A DNA stretch of 33,034 nucleotides, from positions 1 through 33,034 of the forward strand of contig NZ_LJPW01000103.1 of NCBI RefSeq assembly GCF_001400735.1, in the 5' to 3' direction. Made by a program: the position numbers and the translations under genes. The notes beneath the pieces are model-generated. The model did not search any database. It was not told the DNA's origin and saw only the letters and a program-made list of their open reading frames with translations. Source of the DNA: Pseudomonas caricapapayae (lineage in GTDB: Bacteria > Pseudomonadota > Gammaproteobacteria > Pseudomonadales > Pseudomonadaceae). Each line of letters begins with the position of its first letter. Positions within the stretch are counted from its first letter, which is position 1. Shown here piece after piece: positions 1-6,845 of the stretch.

Positions 1-482
1 CCCAGGAACGGGTCTTCACCGGAGAGGTATTCGAACGCACGGCCGCCGTACGGCATGCGATACAGGTTGACGCCGGGGCCAGTGATGAACTGGTAGCCGC
101 CGACGGCAGTGTCATAGCCCAGCGCACGGCCGAGGTCGATGGCACGACGCGGGTTGAAGGTCGCGGCCAGGTTAGGGCCGGACGGGTAGACAACACCCTG
201 ATCGTTGCCTTCGCTGGTGTAGCGCACGCCCACGCCGCCATCGGCACCGTGAATTTGTGGAACGCCGTAGTTGGTCAGCGGCTTGACATCCCAGCCGCCA
301 GTGCCGCCGATGTAGGCCAGCTTTTCTTCCATGGTCATCTTGGCCAGGGTTTTCTGCGCGGCTTTTTCAGCGCGGTCTTCGCGGCCTTGTTGCACAGTAG
401 GGTCAGCGGCGTGCACCTGGGAAACTGCCAATGCCAGCAAGGCCAGCGCCGAGTGCGCGCCTATCATCTTTCGCTTGTTCAT
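1..482 (-). CDS. Glycoside hydrolase family 3 beta-glucosidase-like protein, N-terminal part (runs off the window)
   Basis: The gene enters from the left edge, so only about the first 160 codons are present. It begins MNKRKMIGAHSALALLALAV and has a Sec-type signal peptide with likely cleavage after VHA, so the enzyme is exported to the periplasm or beyond. The segment KMTMEEKLAYIGG is the usual opening of the GH3 (beta/alpha)8 domain. It is followed by the GVPQIHGADGGVGVR and PSGPNLAATFNP segments and then GRAFEYLSGEDPFLG, which matches the GH3 'R-x-x-E-x-x-GEDP' region. GH3 enzymes cleave beta-glucosides or related beta-linked sugars; the substrate cannot be told here, and the nucleophile Asp lies outside the window. 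The start is supported by GGAGAG a few bases upstream of the ATG. Its promoter should lie in 483-650, back to back with the secretion operon, which might export it; that link is inference. Confidence 0.85.
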   Translation of the reverse strand, partial: MNKRKMIGAHSALALLALAVSQVHAADPTVQQGREDRAEKAAQKTLAKMTMEEKLAYIGGTGGWDVKPLTNYGVPQIHGADGGVGVRYTSEGNDQGVVYPSGPNLAATFNPRRAIDLGRALGYDTAVGGYQFITGPGVNLYRMPYGGRAFEYLSGEDPFL

Positions 483-516
483 ATTGCTCTCCAACTACGT
501 TTCAATTAACAGGTTG

Positions 517-534
517 CCTGCGCACATGCGCAGG
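517..534. promoter_or_regulatory. Palindrome upstream of the GH3 gene, candidate operator
   Basis: Perfect 8-bp inverted repeat CCTGCGCA / TGCGCAGG around a 2-bp centre. It lies 35 bp upstream of the GH3 start codon, where a repressor operator or a hairpin in the leader would sit. No matching regulator gene is next to it. Confidence 0.4.
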
Positions 535-684
535 ACTAACTCATCTTTATTTGCCATTCATGGCGTGCTGTTTTTTACAGGCAATGGTTGCCCGTGATCG
601 CGTTTTTCTCCCTCTAATCAGGGCGCGATTTATGACTATTTAAGTTCTGTATTTGTGTTTTATTTATTATGTATTTTACTTGGC

Positions 685-719
685 AAGTGCCATCATTTGG
701 ACACTACATGGTGGCACTT
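685..719. promoter_or_regulatory. 11-bp inverted repeat, candidate regulator-binding dyad
   Basis: Arms AAGTGCCATCA and TGGTGGCACTT are complementary at 10 of 11 positions and are separated by 13 bases. They lie in the AT-rich spacer upstream of the secretion operon leader. The centre-to-centre spacing of about 24 bp would suit a dimer binding across two to three helical turns. The regulator is unknown. Confidence 0.4.
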
Positions 720-826
720 TGAATCTCAAAACCGTTACAATTAAGTATAAAACAAGGCATAAATGTCAAATAAAAGCGTATTTTTCTTTGATTTCGTATT
801 TTTTCTTTACAATTGAGGAACTCTTG

Positions 827-859
827 TTAAACCTACTGATCGATGGGTTTAAGATTTTT
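827..859 (+). terminator. AT-rich hairpin followed by a T-run in the secretion operon leader
   Basis: Arms TTAAACCTA (827-835) and TGGGTTTAA (844-852) form a 9-bp stem with one T-G pair and an 8-base loop, followed by GATTTTTC. It resembles a weak intrinsic terminator. On its own it could be chance in AT-rich DNA; its interest comes from the stronger hairpin at 929-962 just downstream. Confidence 0.35.
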
Positions 860-928
860 CAGGACGAAGAAAGACAGCTCGCAAGTTGCGATGCGTGCTG
901 TACGCTACTTCTTGCCCGGTCTTTATCC

Positions 929-962
929 GATTTCTGCCTGTTGCAGAAATCACCTCTTTTTT
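929..962 (+). terminator. Intrinsic terminator or attenuator just before the secretion operon
   Basis: A perfect 9-bp stem GATTTCTGC / GCAGAAATC with loop CTGTT (929-951) is followed by ACCTC and a run of six T (957-962). The ribosome site GTGGAG and the ATG at 980 come immediately afterwards. A terminator here either ends a short upstream transcript or acts as a conditional attenuator for the downstream genes. It may simply shield the operon if the operon's promoter lies between 951 and 980, but there is little room for that. Confidence 0.5.
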
Positions 963-979
963 CTGTGGAGTTAACTACG

Positions 980-1207
980 ATGAAATTCTCTGTAATCAGT
1001 GCTGGTGTTGTTCTGGGTCTGGCCCTTAGTGGTGCGGTAGTTGCCGCCGAAGCGACCGATGACGATGCAACATCCGGTGCAAGCGATTCGACGGTCATGA
1101 CCCAGACCCAGGACGCCAAGGCAGCGCAGAAGGCGCAAAACCAGAAGGCCGAGACGACAAAAGGCGGTCGTCCACAGAACGCAACCCCTCAAAAGCAGTC
1201 AAACTGA
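980..1207 (+). CDS. Small exported low-complexity protein at the head of the secretion operon
   Basis: 75 residues. A signal peptide, MKFSVISAGVVLGLALSGAV, with likely cleavage at VAA, is followed by a hydrophilic mature part of about 50 residues rich in Ala, Gln, Thr, Asp and Lys. That part starts acidic (EATDDDATSG) and ends basic (QNATPQKQSN). No Cys and no lipobox are seen, so it should be a soluble, probably disordered periplasmic or secreted protein. The ATG at 980 is chosen because GTGGAG lies 9 bases upstream and the signal peptide begins there; longer readings from 653 are not credible. It lies 50 bases ahead of gspE on the same strand with only the gspE leader hairpin between, so it is probably co-transcribed. 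I do not recognise a family. It could be a T2SS accessory factor, a T2SS substrate, or unrelated. Confidence 0.7.
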   Translation: MKFSVISAGVVLGLALSGAVVAAEATDDDATSGASDSTVMTQTQDAKAAQKAQNQKAETTKGGRPQNATPQKQSN

Positions 1208-1229
1208 TCGTTTGAAGCCTTTGAACACA

Positions 1230-1251
1230 GCGCTCTCCAAACGGAGAGTGC
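1230..1251 (+). promoter_or_regulatory. Hairpin enclosing the gspE ribosome binding site
   Basis: Arms GCGCTCTCC and GGAGAGTGC form a 9-bp stem with one wobble pair and an AAAC loop. The 3' arm contains GGAGAG (1243-1248), correctly spaced 9 bases before the gspE ATG at 1258, so the Shine-Dalgarno sequence is paired when the stem is closed. No T-run follows, so it is not an intrinsic terminator. It could dampen or condition gspE translation. Confidence 0.55.
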
Positions 1252-1257
1252 TGTAAC

Positions 1258-3015
1258 ATGTCCCTCCGAAGTAGCAAAATGCCCTCATTCATGTCGCCAG
1301 TCCCCGTTGATGTTTCCCGCCTCCTGATTCCGGATGCCGCGCAGGTTTGCGCCTGGCTGACGGAACACGCTGGTCTGAAAATGGCCGATCTGGAGCGGGC
1401 GCAGCGTTTGCAGCAGGAGTCCGAAGGCACCGAGTTGCTCGGGCTGCTGACTCGTCTGGGGCTGGTTTCCGAATTTGAACTGGCCCGTGCATGGGCTGCA
1501 TTGTTACAGGCACCTCTGTTGCTCGCTGACGCGGTGCCGCCGCTGCTGGATCCGTTGCCACCGTTGACCGAGCGCTTCATGCGCCACTATCAAGTCGTGC
1601 CGGTAGGCTGGAGCGACCAAGGGCTGCAAGTGCTCAGCGCCAACCCAGGCACGCTGTACCCGTTCCAGGCCATCGCATACGCCTGCGAAGTGCCGGTGCG
1701 GCTGTCCATCGGGCCGCGCAATGAAGTCGAGACCCTCATCGAGCGATATTACGGGCAGGGCCGCTCGGCGATGGGCACCCTGATCGAGAATCTGGACGAA
1801 GAGGGAGGCTCGCTGGAAGATATCGAGCACCTGAAGGACCTGGCCTCCGAAGCGCCGGTTATTCGCCTGGTCAACCTGATCCTGCAGCGCGCGGTCGAAC
1901 AGCGTGCATCGGACATTCATATCGAGCCTTTCGAAAGTCAGTTGAAGGTGCGTTATCGCATCGACGGCGTGTTGCATGAGGCTGAAGCGCCACCGTCCAG
2001 TTCTTCGGCCGCGGTCATTTCGCGCGTGAAGATCATGGCGCGGCTGGATATCGCCGAGCGTCGCTTGCCGCAGGATGGCCGGATCATGCTGCGTATTCAG
2101 GGCAAGGAACTGGATTTGCGGGTGTCTACGGTGCCGACCAGTTTCGGCGAATCGGTGGTCATGCGTCTGCTGGACCGGCAGACCATCAATTTCGACTTCC
2201 CCAGCCTGGGTTTCGACGGCGAGCGGCTCGATGAATTTCTTGATGTGCTGGAGCGTCCGCACGGCATTCTGCTGGTCACCGGGCCGACCGGCTCCGGCAA
2301 GACCACCACTCTTTATACCGCGCTGTCACGGCTCAATACCGCCGAGCGCAAGATCATTACCGTCGAAGACCCGGTCGAGTATCAGCTTGAAGGCATCAAC
2401 CAGATTCAGGTCAAGCCTGCCATCGGCCTGGACTTCGCCGGGGCACTGCGCTCCATCGTGCGTCAGGACCCGGATGTCATCATGATCGGCGAGATGCGCG
2501 ACCTGGAAACCTGCCGCATCGCCATTCAGTCCTCGTTGACCGGTCACCTGGTGCTCTCGACGCTGCACACCAACAGTGCGGCGGCAAGTATTACCCGTCT
2601 GCTGGACATGGGTGTCGAGAGCTACCTTATCGCTTCGACCGTCAACGGCATCCTGGCCCAGCGTCTGGTCCGCCGTCTTGATCCGGCGACGCGGGAAGCC
2701 TTCGATGCGCCGCCGGAGTTGATTGCCGAGCACGGGCTGGAGCGGTTCACTGACGAGCGCCCGATTCGTCTGTATCGCCCGCGTGCCGACGCACCCGGTG
2801 GCGGGTATCGCGGGCGCAGTGCAATTACCGAACTGTTGGTGATGAACGAAGAGCTGCGCAGCCTGTTGATGCGCCACGCCGATGCTTCGACGCTGGAAGA
2901 GGCGGCCCGGCGCGGCGGGTTGCGCACGCTGCATGAAGAAGGGCTGCGTCAGGCCGTGGCCGGGGTGACCTCGCTGGAAGAAGTGTTGCGTGTGACCCGA
3001 GGCGAAGGCACGTGA
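1258..3015 (+). CDS. gspE: Type II secretion ATPase GspE (Xps-type), without zinc-binding cysteines
   Basis: 585 residues. This is the cytoplasmic hexameric ATPase that powers pseudopilus assembly, docking through GspL and GspF. An N-terminal GspE/PilB domain (about 25-165, with LLTRLGLVSEFELARAWA) is followed by the ATPase core. Visible motifs are Walker A GPTGSGKT (342-349), the Asp box around ITVEDPVEYQLEGI (368-380), Walker B VIMIGE (407-412) and the His box LSTLHTN. The segment where most GspE proteins carry a CxxC...CxxC zinc subdomain (about 475-520) contains no cysteine, but the following GYRGRSAITELL is intact. The start is supported by GGAGAG at 1243. The stop overlaps the gspF start. 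GspE, PilB and related ATPases share this core; the pseudopilin genes downstream fix it as GspE. Confidence 0.95.
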   Translation: MSLRSSKMPSFMSPVPVDVSRLLIPDAAQVCAWLTEHAGLKMADLERAQRLQQESEGTELLGLLTRLGLVSEFELARAWAALLQAPLLLADAVPPLLDPLPPLTERFMRHYQVVPVGWSDQGLQVLSANPGTLYPFQAIAYACEVPVRLSIGPRNEVETLIERYYGQGRSAMGTLIENLDEEGGSLEDIEHLKDLASEAPVIRLVNLILQRAVEQRASDIHIEPFESQLKVRYRIDGVLHEAEAPPSSSSAAVISRVKIMARLDIAERRLPQDGRIMLRIQGKELDLRVSTVPTSFGESVVMRLLDRQTINFDFPSLGFDGERLDEFLDVLERPHGILLVTGPTGSGKTTTLYTALSRLNTAERKIITVEDPVEYQLEGINQIQVKPAIGLDFAGALRSIVRQDPDVIMIGEMRDLETCRIAIQSSLTGHLVLSTLHTNSAAASITRLLDMGVESYLIASTVNGILAQRLVRRLDPATREAFDAPPELIAEHGLERFTDERPIRLYRPRADAPGGGYRGRSAITELLVMNEELRSLLMRHADASTLEEAARRGGLRTLHEEGLRQAVAGVTSLEEVLRVTRGEGT

Positions 3016-4214
3016 GCCTGTTCAAGTACCGCGCGCTGGACGCTCAGGGCGCCGCGCAGAACGGCACGCTGGAAGCTCGGGATCAGGAGGCTGCCATCGC
3101 TGCGCTGCAGAAACGTGGCCTCATGGTTCTGCAGGTCGATGCTGCCGGTCTGGGCGGTTTGCGCCGTGCGCTGGGTAGCGGTTTGCTCAATGGCGCAGCC
3201 CTGGTCAGTTTCACTCAGCAACTCGCTACCTTGCTCGGTGCCGGGCAACCGTTGGAACGATCTCTTGGAATTCTGCTCAAACAGCCTGGACAACCACAGA
3301 CCAGGGCATTGATCGAACGCATTCGCGAACAGGTCAAGGCTGGCAAGCCGCTGTCCGTTGCGCTTGAGGAAGAGGGCAGTCAGTTTTCGCCGCTCTATAT
3401 AAGCATGGTCCGCGCCGGTGAAGCGGGTGGCGCGCTGGAAAGCACCCTGCGCCAATTGAGCGATTATCTGGAACGCAGTCAGTTGTTGCGCGGCGAGGTG
3501 ATCAACGCATTGATCTACCCGGCCTTTCTGGTGGTTGGTGTACTGGGCTCGCTTGCCCTGTTGCTGGCTTATGTGGTGCCGCAATTCGTACCGATCTTCA
3601 AGGATCTCGGCGTGCCGATCCCGTTGATCACCGAGGTCATTCTCAACCTGGGGCAATTTTTGAGTGACTACGGCCTGGCCGTTCTGGCTGGCGTGATTGC
3701 GTTGATCTGGGGGATGACCATTCGCATGCGCGATCCGCAGCGCCGTGAGCGGCGTGACCGACGGTTGCTCGGCATCCGGGTGATCGGTCCTTTATTGCAG
3801 CGCATCGAGGCCGCGCGTCTGACCCGCACCCTCGGCACGCTTCTGATCAATGGAGTGGCCTTGTTGCAGGCCTTGGTGATCGCCCGCCAAGTGTGCACCA
3901 ACCGTGCCTTGCAGGCGCAGGTGGAGCAGGCGGCCGAGTCGGTCAAGGGCGGTGGCACGCTGGCCAGCGCGTTCGGTGCGCAGCCGCTGCTGCCGGATCT
4001 GGCGCTGCAAATGATTGAGGTCGGCGAACAGGCTGGCGAACTGGACACCATGCTGATGAAAGTCGCCGATGTGTTCGACGTCGAAGCCAAGCGCGGTATC
4101 GATCGCATGCTGGCGGCGCTGGTCCCGGCGCTGACCGTGGTGATGGCAGGCATGGTCGCGGTGATCATGCTGGCCATCATGCTGCCGCTGATGAGCCTGA
4201 CCAGCAATATCTGA
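3012..4214 (+). CDS. gspF: Type II secretion inner-membrane platform protein GspF
   Basis: 400 residues. This polytopic platform protein contacts GspE, GspL and the growing pseudopilus. It has two related T2SF domains of about 120 residues (about 65-185 and 265-390), each with the family signature: MVRAGEAGG near 132-140 and MIEVGEQAG in the second. Membrane segments are seen near 167-190, 220-236 and 368-395. The start is GTG at 3012, overlapping the gspE stop (GTGA), with GAAGG upstream, so translation is probably coupled to gspE. The length is normal for GspF/PilC. Confidence 0.95.
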   Translation: MSLFKYRALDAQGAAQNGTLEARDQEAAIAALQKRGLMVLQVDAAGLGGLRRALGSGLLNGAALVSFTQQLATLLGAGQPLERSLGILLKQPGQPQTRALIERIREQVKAGKPLSVALEEEGSQFSPLYISMVRAGEAGGALESTLRQLSDYLERSQLLRGEVINALIYPAFLVVGVLGSLALLLAYVVPQFVPIFKDLGVPIPLITEVILNLGQFLSDYGLAVLAGVIALIWGMTIRMRDPQRRERRDRRLLGIRVIGPLLQRIEAARLTRTLGTLLINGVALLQALVIARQVCTNRALQAQVEQAAESVKGGGTLASAFGAQPLLPDLALQMIEVGEQAGELDTMLMKVADVFDVEAKRGIDRMLAALVPALTVVMAGMVAVIMLAIMLPLMSLTSNI

Positions 4215-4239
4215 ATTCATGAACGAGGAAACCTTTCCG

Positions 4240-4671
4240 ATGACTTTTAGCCGTACACGCTTCACACCCGCACGCCGACAGGGCGGTTTCACTTTGCTGG
4301 AAATGCTCGCGGTCATCGTATTGCTGGGTATTGTTGCGACCATCGTCGTGCGCCAGGTGGGCGGTAACGTCGACAAGGGCAAATATGGTGCAGGCAAGGC
4401 GCAGTTGGCCAGCCTGGGGATGAAGATCGAAAGCTACGCACTGGATGTTGGTTCGCCGCCCAAGACCTTGCAGCAATTGACCGAAAAACCGGGCAACGCC
4501 TCGAACTGGAATGGGCCTTACGCCAAGCCTTCGGACCTTAAAGACCCGTTCGGCCATGCGTTCGGTTACCGCTTCCCCGGTCAGCACGGCAGCTTCGACC
4601 TTATCTTCTATGGTCAGGACGGCCAGCCGGGCGGCGAAGGGTATAGCGCTGACCTGGGCAACTGGGAGTAA
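4240..4671 (+). CDS. gspG: Major pseudopilin GspG
   Basis: 143 residues from the preferred start. The prepilin peptidase site is RRQGG/FTLLEM with Glu at mature position 5, followed by a hydrophobic helix LAVIVLLGIVATIVV. The C-terminal part carries the GspG pattern DPFGHAFGYRFPG...GGEGYSADLGNW; in known GspG proteins the equivalent loop binds calcium. It is the main subunit of the periplasmic pseudopilus. An in-frame ATG lies at 4219, but GAGGAA (4225-4230) is spaced 9 bases before the ATG at 4240 and would fall inside the longer reading. It needs a prepilin peptidase (PilD/GspO), which is not encoded in this window and is presumably shared with type IV pili. Confidence 0.95.
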   Translation: MTFSRTRFTPARRQGGFTLLEMLAVIVLLGIVATIVVRQVGGNVDKGKYGAGKAQLASLGMKIESYALDVGSPPKTLQQLTEKPGNASNWNGPYAKPSDLKDPFGHAFGYRFPGQHGSFDLIFYGQDGQPGGEGYSADLGNWE

Positions 4672-4679
4672 CGGTCGGC

Positions 4680-5114
4680 ATGAGAACGCCTGTTGCAAGC
4701 CGGGGTTTTACCCTCATGGAAATGCTGGTAGTGCTGGTGTTGATGAGCATTGCTGTCGGTCTGGTGGGTTTCGGTCTGCAACAGGGTTTGAGTACCGCCA
4801 GCGAGCGACGCGCGGTCGGCGACATGGTCGAGGCGCTAAGGGCAACGAGGGTGCGCGCCATCGTCACTGGCCAGCCCGCGCGCACTGAGTTCAATCTGCG
4901 CAAGGCGACGTTCAAGGCGCCTGGCAAGCGCGAAATGCACTGGCCTGAAAACCTGCGGGTGACCATGCAGACCGCCTCGGATCTTGGCTCCTCCGTGGAG
5001 TTTTACCCGGACGGCGGCTCCAGTGGCGGCAACGTTATGGTCGCTGACGGGGATCGAAGATGGCGTATTGATATTGGCTGGCTGACCGGCAGCGTCCAGG
5101 TTCGGTCGCTTTAA
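4680..5114 (+). CDS. gspH: Minor pseudopilin GspH
   Basis: 144 residues. The prepilin motif ASRG/FTLMEMLVVLVLM is followed by an N-terminal helix and a GspH/FimT-like beta-rich domain (KATFKAPGKREM..., VEFYPDGGSSGGN..., then a terminal WRIDIGWLTGSVQV strand). The segment FYPDGGSSGG matches the typical GspH/FimT 'F.p.G.s.gg' core. Minor pseudopilins prime or cap the pseudopilus. It lies 8 bases after gspG and its stop overlaps the gspI start. Confidence 0.9.
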   Translation: MRTPVASRGFTLMEMLVVLVLMSIAVGLVGFGLQQGLSTASERRAVGDMVEALRATRVRAIVTGQPARTEFNLRKATFKAPGKREMHWPENLRVTMQTASDLGSSVEFYPDGGSSGGNVMVADGDRRWRIDIGWLTGSVQVRSL

Positions 5115-5485
5115 TGAAAACATCGCAGTCGGGGTTCACCCTGCTGGAGATGCTTGCTGCATTGACCGTCATGGCAGTGTGCAGCGGTGTTCTGCTGGTA
5201 GCGTTCGGGCAGAGTGCCCGCTCCCTGCAGCAGGTGTCGCGCAGTGACCGGCTTAGCCATGCGGCACGCACGATTATGGATCAGGAAAGTGCCGGCCCGC
5301 TGGAAAATGGTACGCGTCAGGGAACACTCGCAGGCATCGTCTGGACCCTGGATATTCGTCAACTGTCGGGCAGCAATGGTGAGGCGAGGATGTTTCGCCT
5401 CGATCTGGTGCTGACTGAGCATCAGCGCAAGGCGCAGTTCAGTACGCTCAAGTTGCGCGGTGCTGTTAGCGGAGCCGGGTCATGA
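5114..5485 (+). CDS. gspI: Minor pseudopilin GspI
   Basis: 123 residues. The prepilin motif SQSG/FTLLEMLAALTVMA has Glu5, followed by a short globular domain (RTIMDQESAGPLENGTRQG..., GIVWTLDIRQLSG), which is the size and shape of GspI. With GspJ and GspK it forms the tip complex of the pseudopilus in studied systems. The ATG shares a base with the gspH stop (TAATG), and the stop overlaps the gspJ ATG. The assignment rests on its length and its place between H and J. Confidence 0.9.
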   Translation: MKTSQSGFTLLEMLAALTVMAVCSGVLLVAFGQSARSLQQVSRSDRLSHAARTIMDQESAGPLENGTRQGTLAGIVWTLDIRQLSGSNGEARMFRLDLVLTEHQRKAQFSTLKLRGAVSGAGS

Positions 5486-6114
5486 AACCTGCCCAGCGTG
5501 GTTTCACGCTGCTTGAAGTGCTGTTGGTCATCAGCCTGCTGGGCGTGCTGCTGGTGCTGGTTGGCGGGGCGTTGCTGGGGGCCAACCGCGCCGTGCTCAA
5601 GGCCGAGCGCTACACCGTGAACCTGGACGAAATCCGCGCCGCGCAGGCGTTTCTGCGTAGCTCGATCGGTCAGGCGCTGCCGCTGGACACCTCTGCTGAA
5701 GACGATGTCAACAGCGGTTTCTTTGAAGGTTCGGCTCAGCAGTTGCGCTTTGTCGCCACGCTGCCGGGCGAACTGGGCGGTGGCATACAGGTGCACAGCC
5801 TGGAGCTTCGAGGGCCGCAGGGCCATCGGTCGCTGCAAGTGTCTTTTGCTCAGGTTCAGTCTGGCGCAAATGGCGTTGCCCTGAAGCCGTGGGGTGAGCC
5901 CCAGGTGTTGTTGCAAAACGTTGAGTCACTGACGTTCAGTTATCGCGGGCTGACCCCCAAGGGTAAACCGACGGGCTGGATGGCTGAATGGCCTTGGCCG
6001 AATCGTTTGCCCGGTGCGGTACGGATTGATCTGGCCACCAGCGGGGCAGTGAAGTGGGTGCCCGAGGTGGTGGCTTTGCGTCTGGACCTGTCCGGTGGGG
6101 CGGGTGGCGAATGA
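5482..6114 (+). CDS. gspJ: Minor pseudopilin GspJ
   Basis: 210 residues. The prepilin motif AQRG/FTLLEVLLVISLLG has Glu5. The rest is a beta-rich domain of GspJ type, with LRFVATLPGELGGGIQ..., VLLQNVESLTFSYRG and a C-terminal VPEVVALRLDLSG strand. It forms the tip trimer with GspI and GspK. ATGA overlaps join it to gspI and gspK. Confidence 0.92.
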   Translation: MKPAQRGFTLLEVLLVISLLGVLLVLVGGALLGANRAVLKAERYTVNLDEIRAAQAFLRSSIGQALPLDTSAEDDVNSGFFEGSAQQLRFVATLPGELGGGIQVHSLELRGPQGHRSLQVSFAQVQSGANGVALKPWGEPQVLLQNVESLTFSYRGLTPKGKPTGWMAEWPWPNRLPGAVRIDLATSGAVKWVPEVVALRLDLSGGAGGE

Positions 6115-6845
6115 ATGAGGCCGGTCGACAACAGCGGGGTGTGGCGCTGCTGGTGGTGCTATGGGTGCTGGCGTTGCTGAGTCTTTTGCTCGGTGGGCTG
6201 GCCGGGTGGGTGCAGCTGGAAAGCCGACAGGCACTCTGGCTGCGGCAGAATACTCAGGCACTGATGGTGGCTGAAGCTGGCATGAATATGGCTGTGCAGG
6301 GCTTGCTCGATCCTGCACAGCGCAAACGCTGGATTGCCGACGGGCGTCTGGTCTCGTTACGTATGGACGATACGCAATTGCTCGTCAGCATCAGGAGCGA
6401 GCGAGGCAAGCTGGACCTCAATAGTGCGCCGGTTGCCGATATATCGCGTCTGTTGCAGGCCTGTGGCGCGGCCAGGAATCAGGCCAGCGGTATCGCTCAG
6501 GTGCTGGAGGCACAGCGCAATGGTGGTCAGTCACCGTTGCGTGTGGTCGAGGAAGTACGTCAGTTGCCGGGTATGAGTCAGGCGCTGTATGCGCGGCTTT
6601 TACCGGAAATAACATTATGGAGCGGCCTGGACCGGCCCGACCCTGCGTTTGCTTCGCCATTGCTGCGCCGAGCCTTGAACCTGCCGAACCAGAGTGCGGT
6701 CGGGGCCGATCCGGGCGAAGTGCTGGCTATCGACAGCCGCGCAGAACAACCGGGCGGCGTGGCTGCCCTGTTACAAACCACTGTTTTATTGAGCCCATCG
6801 GAGGGAGGCGCACAACCCTACAGGGTGTTGCGTTGGCAAGAATGA
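6111..6845 (+). CDS. gspK: Minor pseudopilin GspK (short form)
   Basis: 244 residues. The motif RQQRG/VALLVVLWVLALL lacks Glu5, as is normal for GspK, the tip subunit that does not need to neutralise a preceding pilin. The domain includes GKLDLNSAP and LRVVEEVRQLPGMS, the helix-hairpin-helix-like alpha part typical of GspK. Most GspK proteins are about 300-330 residues, so this is a compact version. The start at 6111 (ATGA over the gspJ stop) is preferred over the in-frame ATG at 6054, which lies within gspJ and would put about 19 residues before the prepilin leader. Confidence 0.9.
   Translation: MNEAGRQQRGVALLVVLWVLALLSLLLGGLAGWVQLESRQALWLRQNTQALMVAEAGMNMAVQGLLDPAQRKRWIADGRLVSLRMDDTQLLVSIRSERGKLDLNSAPVADISRLLQACGAARNQASGIAQVLEAQRNGGQSPLRVVEEVRQLPGMSQALYARLLPEITLWSGLDRPDPAFASPLLRRALNLPNQSAVGADPGEVLAIDSRAEQPGGVAALLQTTVLLSPSEGGAQPYRVLRWQE

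Larger units (their letters stand above)
483..979. promoter_or_regulatory. AT-rich divergent regulatory region between the GH3 gene and the secretion operon
   Basis: About 500 bases without a convincing gene. Roughly 640-860 is clearly more AT-rich than the flanking genes. It holds the palindrome at 517-534, a long dyad at 685-719 and terminator-like hairpins at 827-859 and 929-962. A continuous reading frame from 653 joins the small protein at 980, but its translation before 980 lacks a plausible domain or ribosome site, so I treat it as leader. I cannot assign a -35/-10 pair with confidence. Confidence 0.55.

Noticed and set aside
653..979. N-terminal extension of the small exported protein back to 653
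   Set aside because: The added 109 residues come from AT-rich leader with no ribosome site or domain, and would bury the clear signal peptide that starts at 980.
1230..1251. Intrinsic terminator between the small protein gene and gspE
   Set aside because: The stem is good but no T-run follows, and its 3' arm is the gspE ribosome site, so a translational role fits better.
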